Of a stretch of 64,000 nucleotides of DNA, positions 7,921-17,616 are shown in pieces (position 1 is the first letter of the stretch; each line of letters opens with the position of its first letter). The stretch covers positions 7,312,501 to 7,376,500 of the forward strand of contig NZ_CP092183.1 of assembly GCF_023499255.1 (NCBI RefSeq), in the 5' to 3' direction. The translations under genes were made by a program, and so were the position numbers. The notes under the pieces were generated by a model that did not search any database, was not told the origin of the DNA, and saw only the letters and a program-made list of their open reading frames with translations. This DNA comes from Couchioplanes caeruleus (GTDB taxonomy: Bacteria; Actinomycetota; Actinomycetes; Mycobacteriales; Micromonosporaceae).

Positions 7921-7968
7921 CGGCGGGTCCTTCGCGCGAGACAGCAGGGGGCCCGGCGAGGTTACAGG

Positions 7969-8445
7969 TCAGTCCATGCCTTTGCTGCGGCGGCCCATCG
8001 CCCGCTGGATTTCCTTGCTCGCGTCGCGCGCGGCGAGGTCCTGGCGTTTGTCGTACGCCTTCTTGCCCTTGGCCAGCCCGATCTCGACCTTGGCGTACCC
8101 GTTGTGGAAGTAGACCTGCAGCGGCACGAGGGTGACGCCGTCGTCGCGCAGCTTGCCCATCAGCTTGTGGATCTCCTCGCGGCGGAGGAGCAGCTTGCGG
8201 ACCCGGCGCGGCTCGTGGTTGGTCCACGTGCCCTGGGTGTACTCGGGGATGTGCATGCCGTGCAGGAAGATCTCGCCGTGGTTCTCGTGGCCGAACGCGT
8301 CGACCAGCGAGGCCCGCCCGGCGCGCAGCGACTTGACCTCGGTGCCGGTCAGCTGCATGCCCGCCTCGTAGGTGTCGAGGATGGCGTAATCGTGCCGCGC
8401 CTTGCGGTTCGAGGCCACCACTTTGCGCCCCTGTTCGCGCGGCAT
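7969..8445 (-). CDS. smpB: SsrA-binding protein SmpB
   Basis: 158 residues, the normal length. It binds the tRNA-like end of tmRNA and brings it to stalled ribosomes. Typical segments are [55 protein letters not shown], and the basic C-terminal tail [25 protein letters not shown] that mimics an mRNA in the decoding centre. ATG 8445 is chosen because GGAGG lies 7 nt upstream; a GTG two codons earlier overlaps the ribosome site. Its RNA partner ssrA is downstream on the same strand. Confidence 0.96.
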   Translation of the reverse strand: MPREQGRKVVASNRKARHDYAILDTYEAGMQLTGTEVKSLRAGRASLVDAFGHENHGEIFLHGMHIPEYTQGTWTNHEPRRVRKLLLRREEIHKLMGKLRDDGVTLVPLQVYFHNGYAKVEIGLAKGKKAYDKRQDLAARDASKEIQRAMGRRSKGMD

Positions 8446-8486
8446 CGGCACTCCTCCCCCGGAGAAAAGACCATCCTACCGCCGGG

Positions 8487-9755
8487 TCAGCACAGGCAGC
8501 TCGGCAGCAGGTTCAGCGGGTTCTTCGGTACGCCGTCGAAGCGCGTCTCGAAGTGCAGGTGGAATCCGGTGGAGGCGCCCGTCGAGCCCACCTTGCCGAT
8601 GACCTCGCCGCGGCGGACGTACTCACCCTCGTGGACCAGGATCTTGGACTGGTGGCCGTAGCAGGTGGAGAAGCTGCGGCCCTGTTTCCGGCCGTGGTCG
8701 ATGCAGGTGTAGTTGCCGTACCCGCCGCCCCAGCCGGCCCGGATGACCCGGCCGCTCGCCGCCGCGTGGATCGGGGTGCCGCCGGGCGCGGCGATGTCCG
8801 TGCCGGCGTGCAACTGCCACACGTGGTAGTACGGGTCGTAGCGGGTGCCGAAGTTACTCGTCTTCCAGCCGTGCACCGGCATCAGCAGGGTGCCCCCGGC
8901 GTAGCTGCTGCCGCCGCCGTTCTTGTGCGCCCAGCCGCGCAGCGCGTCCTGGATGCGGGCCTCCTCGGCCTTCGCCTGTTCGTACTTGGCCAGGACGGCC
9001 GCGCGCTGCGACCGGGCGAGGTGCAGGGCTGCCTTGCGGCTCTGGGCCAGCTGGATGACCGCCGCACGGGCCCGCTGGGCGGCCGTCTGGGCGTCGCGGG
9101 CCGCCTGGAGCTTGTTCGCGGCCTCCCGCTCGGCGTTCTCGGCCACCTGTTTCGCGAGGCCGGCCCGGTCCTGTTCGACGCGGGCCTGGCGGCGGGCCAC
9201 CATGAGCTCGTCGACGTCCTCCTGCTGTGAGCGCATCACCTGGTGGATGAGACCCAGGCGGTCCATGGCGTCCTGCGGGCCGCGGGCGCCGACGAGCACG
9301 TTGACGGTGGCGAAGTTGCCGCCCTTGTACGAGGCGGCCGCGATGTCGTTGACCCGGTCGTGCGCCACCTCGACGCGTCCCTGGGCGACGCGGAAGCCGG
9401 CGGCGGTCTGCTCGTACGCGGCCCGGGCGGTGTCGGCCTTGCGGCGGGCGGTGGCGGCCTGGACGGAGGAGGCGGCGACGACACCGCGGCTCGTGGCGAC
9501 CTTGTGCTGGGCCGCGGGCAGCGCTGCGGTCGCGGCCTCCAGGCGCCGGGCGGCGCTGCGGGCCGTCACGGTGGCGTTCTCGAGAATCGCCTCCGCCCGG
9601 TCCACGGCCCGGCTCGCCTTCTTGGCGTCGGCGGCGCTGGGGTCGGCGTAGGCGGATCCGGGGGCCGCGAGCGCGAGGCCGGCGGCGCAGAGCACGCTCA
9701 GGCCAGCGGTCAGCGCGGTACGGAACCGGCGATGTCGACAGCGATAGGACTCCAC
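8487..9755 (-). CDS. Secreted M23 peptidase with coiled-coil, likely FtsEX partner
   Basis: 422 residues from GTG 9755. Residues 1-37 are a signal peptide. About residues 38-270 are Ala/Arg/Glu-rich and predicted as long coiled coil. The C-terminal about 120 residues are an M23 (LytM/EnvC-type) domain: FGTRYDPYYHVWQLHAGTD carries the first His and Asp zinc ligands, and STGFHLHFET carries the HLH motif. All zinc ligands are present, so the enzyme should be active, unlike the degenerate LytM domains of some regulators. M23 enzymes cut peptide cross-links in peptidoglycan. Coiled coil plus LytM directly downstream of ftsX is the layout of EnvC-like or RipC-like proteins that FtsEX controls at division; that partnership is inference. 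Confidence 0.87.
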   Translation of the reverse strand: MESYRCRHRRFRTALTAGLSVLCAAGLALAAPGSAYADPSAADAKKASRAVDRAEAILENATVTARSAARRLEAATAALPAAQHKVATSRGVVAASSVQAATARRKADTARAAYEQTAAGFRVAQGRVEVAHDRVNDIAAASYKGGNFATVNVLVGARGPQDAMDRLGLIHQVMRSQQEDVDELMVARRQARVEQDRAGLAKQVAENAEREAANKLQAARDAQTAAQRARAAVIQLAQSRKAALHLARSQRAAVLAKYEQAKAEEARIQDALRGWAHKNGGGSSYAGGTLLMPVHGWKTSNFGTRYDPYYHVWQLHAGTDIAAPGGTPIHAAASGRVIRAGWGGGYGNYTCIDHGRKQGRSFSTCYGHQSKILVHEGEYVRRGEVIGKVGSTGASTGFHLHFETRFDGVPKNPLNLLPSCLC

Positions 9756-9811
9756 GAAGAGTCACCGTACCCTGACGTAACGTCACTAACCGCCAAAACC
9801 GCCCGAAACGG

Positions 9812-9851
9812 CCATCGCCGCGCCTTCCCGTACGGGAGGGCGCGGCGATGG
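9812..9851 (-). terminator. Terminator downstream of ftsX
   Basis: A 13-bp perfect stem (CCATCGCCGCGCC with complement) whose loop holds the palindrome CCCGTACGGG. It starts 15 bp after the ftsX stop. It should separate ftsEX transcripts from the M23 gene. Confidence 0.75.
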
Positions 9852-9865
9852 GAAAACCGGCTTGT

Positions 9866-10741
9866 TCAGACCTTCAGGTAGAACCGCAGGGTGATCCACG
9901 CAGTGATCGCGCTGACACCCGCGCCGACCCCCGCGAGCAGGGGCAGCATCAGCCAGACGTTGCCGTCGGGGATGGGCGTGAGCACGTTCGTCAGCGCTTG
10001 CAGGCGGCCGTCGAGCAGCACCACCTTGCTGACGAAGATGAACACGAAGCCCAGGATCGCGCCGATCAGGCCGGCGACCACCGCCTCGAGCACGAACGGC
10101 GCCTGGATGAACCAGTTGGACGCGCCGACGAGTTTCATGACCGCGACCTCGCGGCGCTTGCTGTACGCGGCCACCTGGATGGTGTTGCCGACGAGCATCA
10201 GCGCCGCCAGGGCCATGAAGGCCGCCACCACCAATGCCATCACCTGGATCGCATTGAAGATCTTGAAGACCTTCTCGAGCAGCTCGCGCTGGTCCACGAT
10301 GTCCTGGATGCCCTGCTGAGTCTTGATCTGGTCGGCGAAGGCCTGGTACTGCTCCGGGTTCTTCAGCTTGACCCGGAACGACTCCGGCAGGCTGTCCGGC
10401 CCGACCGACTTCACGAAGTCCGGCGAGTCCGCCCAGAGCACCTGGAACTTCTTCCAGGCATCCTCGCGGCTCTCGTAGGTCTTCTGCTGCACCAGGGGAC
10501 TCTGATCGATCGCCTGGTTGATCGCGCTGCGCTGAGCCTCGGTGACGTCCTCACGCAGGAAGATCGAGACCTCGATCTCCCCGTAGTAGTAGTTCTTCAT
10601 CTGGTCGACCTGCATGTACATCAGCACGCTGGCGCCGAGCATGGTGAGCGACACCGACATGGTGATGATCATGGCGATGGTCATCGTGACGTTGCGCCAC
10701 AGGCCGACCAGCACCTCGTTGAGGACGTACTTGAAACGCAT
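9866..10741 (-). CDS. ftsX: Cell division protein FtsX
   Basis: 291 residues, matching actinobacterial FtsX. One membrane helix lies near residues 20-42, then an extracellular domain of about 120 residues (FLREDVTEAQRSAIN, WADSPDFVKSVGPDSLPESFRVKL) that senses or activates cell-wall hydrolases. Three more helices form the permease part (MALVVAAFMALAALMLV, FVLEAVVAGLIGAILGFVF, the C-terminal AGVGAGVSAITAWI). ATG follows GAAGGAA. With FtsE it forms an ABC-type complex that couples septum formation to peptidoglycan cleavage. Confidence 0.96.
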   Translation of the reverse strand: MRFKYVLNEVLVGLWRNVTMTIAMIITMSVSLTMLGASVLMYMQVDQMKNYYYGEIEVSIFLREDVTEAQRSAINQAIDQSPLVQQKTYESREDAWKKFQVLWADSPDFVKSVGPDSLPESFRVKLKNPEQYQAFADQIKTQQGIQDIVDQRELLEKVFKIFNAIQVMALVVAAFMALAALMLVGNTIQVAAYSKRREVAVMKLVGASNWFIQAPFVLEAVVAGLIGAILGFVFIFVSKVVLLDGRLQALTNVLTPIPDGNVWLMLPLLAGVGAGVSAITAWITLRFYLKV

Positions 10742-10807
10742 CGGGGGTTCCTTCCGGGACTCCGCGTTCGTAGATCAGGACTGCAAGACGAGCGGGCGCG
10801 GCCCGGT

Positions 10808-11488
10808 TCAGCCGTACACGCCGCGGGCCTGGTCGCGGACGATGCGCCCGCTCTCGATCTCGATGACCCGCCGGCGCATCTGGTTGACGATGTTGGAGTC
10901 GTGGGTGACCATCACGACCGTCGTGCCGGTCCGGTTGATCCGGTCGAGCAGACGCATGATCTCGATGGAGGTGTCCGGGTCGAGGTTGCCCGTGGGCTCG
11001 TCGGCCAGGAGGATGAGCGGCCGGTTCACGAAGGCCCGGGCCACCGCGACGCGCTGCTGCTCACCGCCGGAGAGCTCGTGCGGGTAGCGGTGCTCCTTGC
11101 CGCCGAGACCGACGAGCTCGAGCACCTCGGGCACGACCCGGCGGGCGACCGCCTTGGTCTTGCCGATGACCTCGAGCGCGAACGCCACGTTCTCGTACGC
11201 GGTGCGGTTGGGCAGCAGGCGGAAGTCCTGGAACACGCAGCCGATCGAGCGGCGGAAGTGCGGGATCTTCCACGAGCGCATCGTGGTGACGTCCTTGGAG
11301 TTCACCACCACCTTGCCGCGCGAAGGGGACACCTCGTGCAGCAGGAGCTTGATGATCGTCGACTTGCCGGAACCGGAGGGGCCGATGAAGAAGACGAACT
11401 CACCCTTCTCGATACCGACGCTGACATCGTCCAACGACGGCCGAGACGCCTTCGGATACGTCTTCGTCACGTTCTCGAGCTGAATCAC
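10808..11488 (-). CDS. ftsE: Cell division ATP-binding protein FtsE
   Basis: 226 residues. Walker A is GPSGSGKST at 36-44, the ABC signature is [14 protein letters not shown], Walker B is [12 protein letters not shown], and the switch His is in VMVTHDS. GTG 11488 gives the usual start [12 protein letters not shown]. It has no ribosome site, so it may be translated from a leaderless or near-leaderless mRNA. An upstream GTG (11551) would add 21 unusual residues. FtsX follows 66 bp downstream. Confidence 0.96.
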   Translation of the reverse strand: MIQLENVTKTYPKASRPSLDDVSVGIEKGEFVFFIGPSGSGKSTIIKLLLHEVSPSRGKVVVNSKDVTTMRSWKIPHFRRSIGCVFQDFRLLPNRTAYENVAFALEVIGKTKAVARRVVPEVLELVGLGGKEHRYPHELSGGEQQRVAVARAFVNRPLILLADEPTGNLDPDTSIEIMRLLDRINRTGTTVVMVTHDSNIVNQMRRRVIEIESGRIVRDQARGVYG

Positions 11489-11589
11489 GGGTGGAGAGTC
11501 TACGCGGTGTAACGAAAACGCCAAGCCCGGCGGTCGCCATCTTTTGCACACGGAGCGCGACGGCCGACGACTTTCTACACGGGCGGTGA

Positions 11590-11619
11590 ACGCCGCCTGA
11601 CTCTTCGTTCAGGCGGCGT
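11590..11619 (-). terminator. Terminator downstream of prfB
   Basis: An 11-bp perfect stem ACGCCGCCTGA/TCAGGCGGCGT with an 8-nt loop, about 18 bp after the prfB stop on the minus strand. It sits between prfB and ftsE. Confidence 0.8.
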
Positions 11620-11637
11620 GTCGCCGTGGCCGGCTCG

Positions 11638-12753
11638 TCAGCCGGCCGCCATCTGCGTCTGCTTGCGCCAGCGGATGCCCGCCTCGATGAACTCGTCGAT
11701 CTCGCCGTCGAAGACCGACGACGGATTGCCCGTCTCCTGCTCAGTGCGCAGATCCTTGACCATCTGGTACGGGTGCAGGACGTACGAGCGCATCTGGTCG
11801 CCCCACGATCCGGTGGTGTCCTGCTTGAGCCCGGCCATCTTCGCTTCCTCCTCCTGGCGCTTGCGCTCGAGCAGCCGGGCCTGGAGGACGCGCATCGCGG
11901 AGGCCTTGTTCTGAAGCTGGGATTTCTCGTTCTGACACGTCACGACGATGCCCGTCGGAATGTGCGTGAGGCGGACCGCGGAGTCCGTGGTGTTAACGCT
12001 CTGTCCACCAGGACCCGACGAACGGTAGACGTCCACGCGGATCTCGTTCTCGGGGATGTCGATGTGGTCGGTCTGCTCGACGACCGGCATCACCTCGACG
12101 CCGGCGAAGCTCGTCTGGCGCCGCCCCTGGTTGTCGAACGGGCTGATCCGGACCAGGCGGTGGGTGCCGGACTCGACGCTCAGCGTGCCGAACGCGTACG
12201 GCACCTTGACGGCGAACGTGGCCGACTTGAGGCCGGCCTCCTCCGCGTACGACGTCTCGTACACCTCGGTGGGATAGCCGTGCCGCTCCGCCCAGCGCAG
12301 GTACATCCGCAGAAGCATCTCGGCGAAGTCGGCGGCGTCCACGCCACCCGCGCCCGCCCGGATGGCCACGACGGCCTCGCGGGAGTCGTACTCGCCGGAG
12401 AGGAGGGTGCGGACCTCCATCTCCTCGATGGCCTTGTGCAGTTTCACCAGCTCGTCGCCGACCTCGGCGATCGAGTCGGCGTCCCCGGCGTCCTGCGCCA
12501 TCTCCAGCAGCAGGGCGGCGTCGTCGAGGCGCTGCCGCAGCCGCTCCATCTTCGAGATCTCGCCGGAGACGTACGACAGCCGCGAATTGACGTCCTGAGC
12601 GCGGGCCTGGTCGTCCCACAGGTCGGGGGCGGAGGCCTCCTCCTCGAGCTCCGCCCGGCTCCGGCGCAGCTTGTCGAGGTCGAGCACGTTCTCGATGTTG
12701 CGCAGGGTGGCGTCGAGGGCCTTGAGCTGGTCAGGAAAGTCGGCTGCACTCAC
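11638..12753 (-). CDS. prfB: Peptide chain release factor 2
   Basis: About 371 residues. The stop-codon recognition motif SPF lies near residues 204-206, which marks RF2 (UGA and UAA) rather than RF1, and the peptidyl-transferase GGQ motif near 249-251 ([16 protein letters not shown]). The reading frame is continuous: the programmed +1 frameshift that autoregulates prfB in many bacteria is absent. GTG 12753 is chosen; a TTG three codons upstream is equally possible because neither has a clear ribosome site. It is the first gene before ftsEX, an order common in actinobacteria. Confidence 0.96.
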   Translation of the reverse strand: MSAADFPDQLKALDATLRNIENVLDLDKLRRSRAELEEEASAPDLWDDQARAQDVNSRLSYVSGEISKMERLRQRLDDAALLLEMAQDAGDADSIAEVGDELVKLHKAIEEMEVRTLLSGEYDSREAVVAIRAGAGGVDAADFAEMLLRMYLRWAERHGYPTEVYETSYAEEAGLKSATFAVKVPYAFGTLSVESGTHRLVRISPFDNQGRRQTSFAGVEVMPVVEQTDHIDIPENEIRVDVYRSSGPGGQSVNTTDSAVRLTHIPTGIVVTCQNEKSQLQNKASAMRVLQARLLERKRQEEEAKMAGLKQDTTGSWGDQMRSYVLHPYQMVKDLRTEQETGNPSSVFDGEIDEFIEAGIRWRKQTQMAAG

Positions 12754-12768
12754 GACGGTCAAGAATAC

Positions 12769-12798
12769 GCCGCCCGGCCCGTCGGCAGGCCGGGCGGC
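12769..12798 (-). terminator. Terminator downstream of the PadR gene
   Basis: An 11-bp stem GCCGCCCGGCC/GGCCGGGCGGC with an 8-nt loop, 14 bp after the PadR stop and just before prfB. It may reduce read-through into prfB. Confidence 0.75.
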
Positions 12799-12811
12799 CC
12801 ATGATGCGTCG

Positions 12812-13327
12812 TTACTCCGCCGGTGCGGTCTTGAGCCAGCTCAGGGCCGCCTTGTGGTACGCGACCGCGAACTCGAGGGCGGCGGCGCCGTACTGGTCGC
12901 CCGCCTTCTTGGCCTCCTTGGCCTGCTCGCGGGCCATGGCGAGGGCCTCGGAGTGGAACTCGTTGGCGCCGGTGTAGAGATTCTTGAGCTGGCCGCCGGC
13001 GTGCTGCTGACCGAAGGCCACGCGCAGCGCCACCGGATTACGGATGGCGTCGCGGCCGGGCGACTCGGTGAGCCATCGGCTGAAGGCACGCTTGCCGGCG
13101 GCGGTGATGGCATAGGGCTGACTGGACCGTGGTCCCGGCTTTCCGAGGCGGACATATCCCATCTCGGCGAGAACCGGCAATTCGCGGTAGACCTGGCTCC
13201 GCGTCATCGACCAGTAGGGCCCGAGACGGCGTTCTGCGGCCGCCATGAGCTGTCCGCCGGTCATCGGCCCATCGTGGAGCAGGCCGAGCAGAGCGGCAGC
13301 CGTAGGGTTGATCTGAGAGTCGGGCAT
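12812..13327 (-). CDS. PadR family transcriptional regulator
   Basis: 171 residues. The N-terminal winged helix shows the PadR pattern: [40 protein letters not shown] and a [15 protein letters not shown] wing. The C-terminal helical part ([20 protein letters not shown]) would form the dimer. ATG follows AGAAGG. PadR proteins usually repress a neighbouring gene in response to small molecules; no obvious transporter or phenolic-acid gene is near, so the target is unknown. Confidence 0.9.
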   Translation of the reverse strand: MPDSQINPTAAALLGLLHDGPMTGGQLMAAAERRLGPYWSMTRSQVYRELPVLAEMGYVRLGKPGPRSSQPYAITAAGKRAFSRWLTESPGRDAIRNPVALRVAFGQQHAGGQLKNLYTGANEFHSEALAMAREQAKEAKKAGDQYGAAALEFAVAYHKAALSWLKTAPAE

Positions 13328-13603
13328 GCCTTCTAAGCTGCCACTTTGTGGCTCCGGCGTCCAGGATTTCGCCCGATCCGTCCAATTTGCGTCTCCACAA
13401 ACGACTGTCCCGCACAGACAGTCCGACCACGAGGGTCGCGACCGGGCGTTTCGCCTTTGAGGACGGGTCTCACGCGGTAAAATGGAGCGCGAAAACGGTC
13501 AGACGGCGCTCGAAGTCCGGAAGTCTCATAAACGGCGCGGATCGCCGCCCTTTCTCCGCCGAAAAGATTCGAAAGAAACGACGACGACCCGCGAACCGGA
13601 CAA

Positions 13604-15232
13604 TCAGCCCATGTGGGGATACTGCCAGGACGTCGGCGGCTCGAACGTCTCCTTGATGGTCCGCGGCGAGACCCACCGCAGCAGGTTCAGCATCGAACCG
13701 GCCTTGTCGTTCGTGCCGCTGCCGCGCGCGCCGCCGAAGGGCTGCTGGCCCACCACCGCGCCCGTCGGCTTGTCGTTGATGTAGAAGTTGCCGGCCGCGT
13801 TGCGCAGAGCGGTCGCCGCCCAGTCCACGACCGAGCGGTCGGTGGCGAAGATCGAACCCGTGAGCGCGTACGGCGAGACCGCCTCCGCCTGGGCCACCGC
13901 GCCCTCGAAGTCACCGTCCTCGTAGACGTGCACGCCGAGGATCGGCCCGAAGTACTCGGTCGTGAAGATCTCGTGGGCCGGGTCGCTCGACTCCACCAGG
14001 GTCGGCGCCACGAACCAGCCCTCGGCGTCGTCCGCCGTACCGCCGGCGAGCACCGTGCACGCCGCGCTGTTCTTGATCCGGTCCAGCGCCGCCGCGTGCT
14101 TCGCGAACGCGCGGCCGTCGATCACCGCGCCGCCGAACACCGACAGGTCCGTGACGTCGCCGTAGCGGATGGACGCGACCGTCGCCGCGAGCCGGTCACG
14201 CAGGCCGCCCTCCCAGATGCCGCGCGGCACGTACGCTCGCGAGGCCGCCGAGCACTTCTGGCCCTGGTACTCGTACGCGCCGCGGACCAGCGCCGTGTGC
14301 AGCGCGTCCACGTCGGCGCTGGGGTGCGCGAAGACGAAGTCCTTGCCGCCGGTCTCCCCCACCAGCCGCGGGTACGACCGGTAGCGGTCGATGTTCGAGC
14401 CGACCTCGCGCCACAGGTGCCGGAACGTGGCCGTGGAACCGGTGAAGTGGATGCCGGCCAGGTCGGGATCGGCGAGCACCACGTCGGAGACCGCGAGCCC
14501 GTCGCCGGTGACCATGTTGATGACGCCGGGCGGCAGGCCCGCCGCCTCGAACAGCCGCATCGTGAAGTGCGCCGAGAACTGCTGCGTCGGCGACGGCTTC
14601 CAGACCACCGTGTTGCCCATCAGCGCGGGCGCCGACGGCAGGTTCCCGGCGATCGCGGTGAAGTTGAACGGGGTGATCGCGTACACGAAGCCCTCGAGCG
14701 GGCGGTGGTCGAACCGGTTCCAGAAGCCGGGGCTCGACTGCGGCTGCTCGGCCAGGATCTGCTCGCCGAAGGCGACGTTGAAGCGCAGGAAGTCGATCAG
14801 CTCGCACGCCGAGTCGATCTCCGCCTGGTACGCCGACTTCGACTGGCCCAGCACCGTGGCGGCGTTGAGCGTGTCGCGCCACCCGCCGGCCAGCATCTCG
14901 GCGGCCCGCAGGAACACGGCGGCCCGCTCGCTGTACGGCAGCGCCCGCCAGGCCGGCGCCGCGCGCTTGGCGGCTGCCACGGCGGCCGCGGCGTCCTCGT
15001 GGGTGGAGTTGCCGGTGACGCCCAGCACGTGGTGCCGCTTGTGCGGCTGGACGACGTCGATCCGCTCGCCGCCGGCCATCCGCTGCACGCCGTCGATCGT
15101 GTTCGTCAGCTCCAGCCGCTCGGCGGCCAGGGACTCCACGCGCGCCTGCAGCGAGGCCCTTTCGGGGCTGCCGGGCGCATAGGCGCGTACGGGTTCGTTC
15201 CGTGGCACCGGCACGGAAAGCTGGGCGTCCAT
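13604..15232 (-). CDS. pruA: L-glutamate gamma-semialdehyde dehydrogenase (proline catabolism)
   Basis: 542 residues, the size of the monofunctional P5C dehydrogenase group. It oxidises glutamate semialdehyde (from proline via P5C) to glutamate with NAD. Features seen are FVYAITPFNFTAIAGNLP, the cofactor-loop region IHFTGSTATFRHLW, the active-site Glu segment LVGETGGKDFVFAH, and the nucleophile Cys in YEYQGQKCSAASRAYVP. The C-terminus is QQPFGGARGSGTNDKAGS. ATG 15232 follows GAGGAG. Proline dehydrogenase is not adjacent. A divergent membrane-protein gene starts 124 bp away. Confidence 0.95.
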   Translation of the reverse strand: MDAQLSVPVPRNEPVRAYAPGSPERASLQARVESLAAERLELTNTIDGVQRMAGGERIDVVQPHKRHHVLGVTGNSTHEDAAAAVAAAKRAAPAWRALPYSERAAVFLRAAEMLAGGWRDTLNAATVLGQSKSAYQAEIDSACELIDFLRFNVAFGEQILAEQPQSSPGFWNRFDHRPLEGFVYAITPFNFTAIAGNLPSAPALMGNTVVWKPSPTQQFSAHFTMRLFEAAGLPPGVINMVTGDGLAVSDVVLADPDLAGIHFTGSTATFRHLWREVGSNIDRYRSYPRLVGETGGKDFVFAHPSADVDALHTALVRGAYEYQGQKCSAASRAYVPRGIWEGGLRDRLAATVASIRYGDVTDLSVFGGAVIDGRAFAKHAAALDRIKNSAACTVLAGGTADDAEGWFVAPTLVESSDPAHEIFTTEYFGPILGVHVYEDGDFEGAVAQAEAVSPYALTGSIFATDRSVVDWAATALRNAAGNFYINDKPTGAVVGQQPFGGARGSGTNDKAGSMLNLLRWVSPRTIKETFEPPTSWQYPHMG

Positions 15233-15356
15233 CACGTACTCCTCGACCTCGTGGGTTCGGCTTGTGCGACATCGTGTGTCGGGTCCATCCTCGCACGCGT
15301 CCGAGGCCCTCCCGGGGCTTCGAAAAGCGTCGGCGGGCCCGCGTACGCTGAGGGCC

Positions 15357-16412
15357 ATGAGTGAGGCGGACAGCGAGGTCATGGCGGCCGGAACGGCTCA
15401 GCAGGGGCCGGAACGGGCGACCGGCCGCGGCCTCGTCCTGGCGCTCGTGGGCGTCCTCTGGGCCGCCGGGATGCTGTGGTCGGCGCGAGCCACGATCACC
15501 GGCCGCGCGGACGCCGAGATGGAGGTCACCTCCACGGCGTACGCCCTGCCCGGCGCCGTCTCCGCGAGCCTCGTCGCGGGCGCGGCGGTCGCCCTAGCCG
15601 TCCTGGCGTTCCTCACCCGCGGCGGCCGCGATCCCGGCGCGACGGTCCGCTTCCTCATCGCGACCGGCACGGGTCTGGTCGTCGGCCTGCTCGGCGCCGT
15701 CGCGATCGTCACGATCAACACCGAGGGCTGGATCTACGCGGTCGTCGGCGGCACCGTCGCGGCGGCGGCGACGATCGGCGGCGCGCTGGCCGGCTTCCGC
15801 TACCCGCGCGTGATGGCCGCCGTCTGCTGGGGCGCGGTCGCGGTGTTCCTGGTCGGCGTCGTGCTCACCTTCCTGCAGGACGACCTGCTGCCGGTCTTCG
15901 GCGCCGGCGACAGCTCCGCGTCGCAGGCCGACGCGGCCGGCTACTTCGGCTTCGCGCAGGGCGCGCTCGGCGGCGTGGCGGCAGGCCTCGTCGGCTACCG
16001 CGTCCTGCGCCGCGCCCGCCGGCGCAGCGGCACGGACCTGCGGTGGCCGCTCTACGCCCTGGCGGGCGCCGGGCCGGGGCTGCTGCTGGTGGCGGGCGAG
16101 ATTCTGACGCGTACGGCGGGATCGCGGGTCTTGGAGCTTGCCGGGCGGGTCAGCGCGCTGGAGCTGACCGTGCAGCAGATGCTCAGCGGATCGCGGCTCA
16201 ACAACGGGCTGATCGTGCTCTTCGTGGGCGCGTTCACGGCCATGGTGGCGGTCGGGCGCACGCTGGGCACCCCGGCCGCCGACTCCCCCGCGCCGGCCGA
16301 GACGAGCACTGGGAAGCCGGCTCAGGTGGCGACGCCGGCCGATCCGGACGAGATCGAGAAGGCGGCGCGGGAGGACGACCCCGCCGTGGCGACCTCGGCG
16401 AAGGACGACTGA
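15357..16412 (+). CDS. Polytopic membrane protein of unknown function
   Basis: 351 residues, beginning with a short polar stretch. I count about seven hydrophobic segments: near residues 27-44, 62-85, 96-120, 125-145, 150-170, 200-220 and 230-255, with another near 300-315. The tail is acidic and Pro/Ala-rich (PADPDEIEKAAREDDPAVA). No family motif is recognisable. It ends 10 bp before the convergent gene at 16423. ATG 15357 has AGGG upstream. Confidence 0.75.
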   Translation: MSEADSEVMAAGTAQQGPERATGRGLVLALVGVLWAAGMLWSARATITGRADAEMEVTSTAYALPGAVSASLVAGAAVALAVLAFLTRGGRDPGATVRFLIATGTGLVVGLLGAVAIVTINTEGWIYAVVGGTVAAAATIGGALAGFRYPRVMAAVCWGAVAVFLVGVVLTFLQDDLLPVFGAGDSSASQADAAGYFGFAQGALGGVAAGLVGYRVLRRARRRSGTDLRWPLYALAGAGPGLLLVAGEILTRTAGSRVLELAGRVSALELTVQQMLSGSRLNNGLIVLFVGAFTAMVAVGRTLGTPAADSPAPAETSTGKPAQVATPADPDEIEKAAREDDPAVATSAKDD

Positions 16413-16422
16413 ACGGGCCGGA

Positions 16423-16932
16423 TCAGGTCAGGTCGTCGAGCTCGCTGACCGCGTACCACTCGAGCTCGTGGTCCTCGGCCCCGTCGACGGTGAACTGGGC
16501 GTCCGGGTCACCGGCCAGCGCCTCCTCGACCACGTCCGCGGCGGCCGCGATCTCGTCGGCTGCGTCCGCCCCGTCCACGTGGATCGAGGCGACCTCCTTC
16601 AGCGAGACCGGCTTCGGCAGCCGCACGGTGCTCGACCCGAGCTCGACGTCCTCGCGGACCAGCGCGTTCGCCGCCACGTCCGCCGAGACCACCACCCGCC
16701 GCCGCGGGGCCGCGGGATCGTGGCGCAGCAGCTGCAGGGCGGCCTGGGCGGCACGGGTGAAGGCTACGTACTCCAGTTCCTCCTCGTCGCCCTCGGCGTA
16801 CCACTCCCGCAGGGCGGGCGTGACCGCGTGCGCGACCACCGGGCCGTCGCCCAGCTGCCCGGACGACTTGAGCGCCGCCAGCATCGGCACGGTGGCGGGC
16901 ACGTACACCCGAACCAGATCGGTGATCGGCAC
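16423..16932 (-). CDS. Conserved actinobacterial hypothetical protein, DUF6912-like
   Basis: 169 residues from GTG 16932. The sequence [19 protein letters not shown], a [22 protein letters not shown] core and an acidic C-terminus [13 protein letters not shown] look like a small cytosolic family I know as DUF6912; that match is from memory. Function is unknown. The start is chosen because upstream residues are arginine/glycine-rich and unlike protein, and GGGGG lies a few bases before GTG. Confidence 0.75.
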   Translation of the reverse strand: MPITDLVRVYVPATVPMLAALKSSGQLGDGPVVAHAVTPALREWYAEGDEEELEYVAFTRAAQAALQLLRHDPAAPRRRVVVSADVAANALVREDVELGSSTVRLPKPVSLKEVASIHVDGADAADEIAAAADVVEEALAGDPDAQFTVDGAEDHELEWYAVSELDDLT

Positions 16933-17109
16933 TCTCAATCCCCCCGGCGACTCGACGTCCCTGTAGTACACCGCCGCGCACGCTACCGGAAGGCATTTCC
17001 GCGGGTCGTGTCCCCTTCCGGCCGGTCCACCCGCCAGCCGCGTCCCATCCGTTCCGGCGCCCTCCCCTCCCAAGCCGCCTTTCCTTCCCGTCGTCCTCCC
17101 TTCCCGGCG

Positions 17110-17523
17110 TCAGCAGCCACACGCTGCTCCTGCTGGAGCGACCAGGGGGTCGGGCGGCAGGGTCACGTCGCCGGCCGGCGTCCGCAGTGGAAAACCCTCC
17201 CGGATCCAGTACTCGACGCCGCCCAGCATCTCCCGGACCTCGTACCCGAGCCGCGCGAACGCCAGGGCCGCGCGCGTCGCGCCGTTGCAGCCGGGCCCCC
17301 AGCAGTACGTGACGACGGGCAGCCCGCGGTCGACCAGCTCGGCGGCGCGCAGCGGGATGTCGGCGGTCGGCAGATGCACGGCGCCGGGGATGTGCCCCTG
17401 GTCCCAGGCCTGCCGGGACCGCGAGTCGACCAGGACGAAAGCGCCGGGCTCGGCAGCACGGACATCGGCGACGTCGGTCTGCGTGGCGAGCCGCTCGGCG
17501 AAGATTTCCTCAGGAGTACGCAT
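17110..17523 (-). CDS. Rhodanese-like domain protein
   Basis: 137 residues, a single rhodanese domain. The substrate-side motif is FVLVDSRSRQAWDQGHIPGAVHLP; the active-site Cys is in VVTYCWGPGCNGATRAA, followed by LGYEVREMLGGVEYWIREG. Such domains move sulfur from thiosulfate or persulfide carriers. The sequence ends in a CGC tail. ATG 17523 is preceded by AGGAG. It is divergent from the Lrp-type regulator with 93 bp between, which suggests shared control. Confidence 0.88.
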   Translation of the reverse strand: MRTPEEIFAERLATQTDVADVRAAEPGAFVLVDSRSRQAWDQGHIPGAVHLPTADIPLRAAELVDRGLPVVTYCWGPGCNGATRAALAFARLGYEVREMLGGVEYWIREGFPLRTPAGDVTLPPDPLVAPAGAACGC

Positions 17524-17616
17524 GGCCACGACGCTATGAACGATCAACCGGCGGGGCCACGGGACAACCACGGACCATCGCTGTTGCCGCCGTGGAATCA
17601 CCGGTAGTTTGCCCGG

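Noticed and set aside
11638..12753. Programmed frameshift in prfB
   Set aside because: The frame is continuous from the start and there is no in-frame UGA near codon 25.
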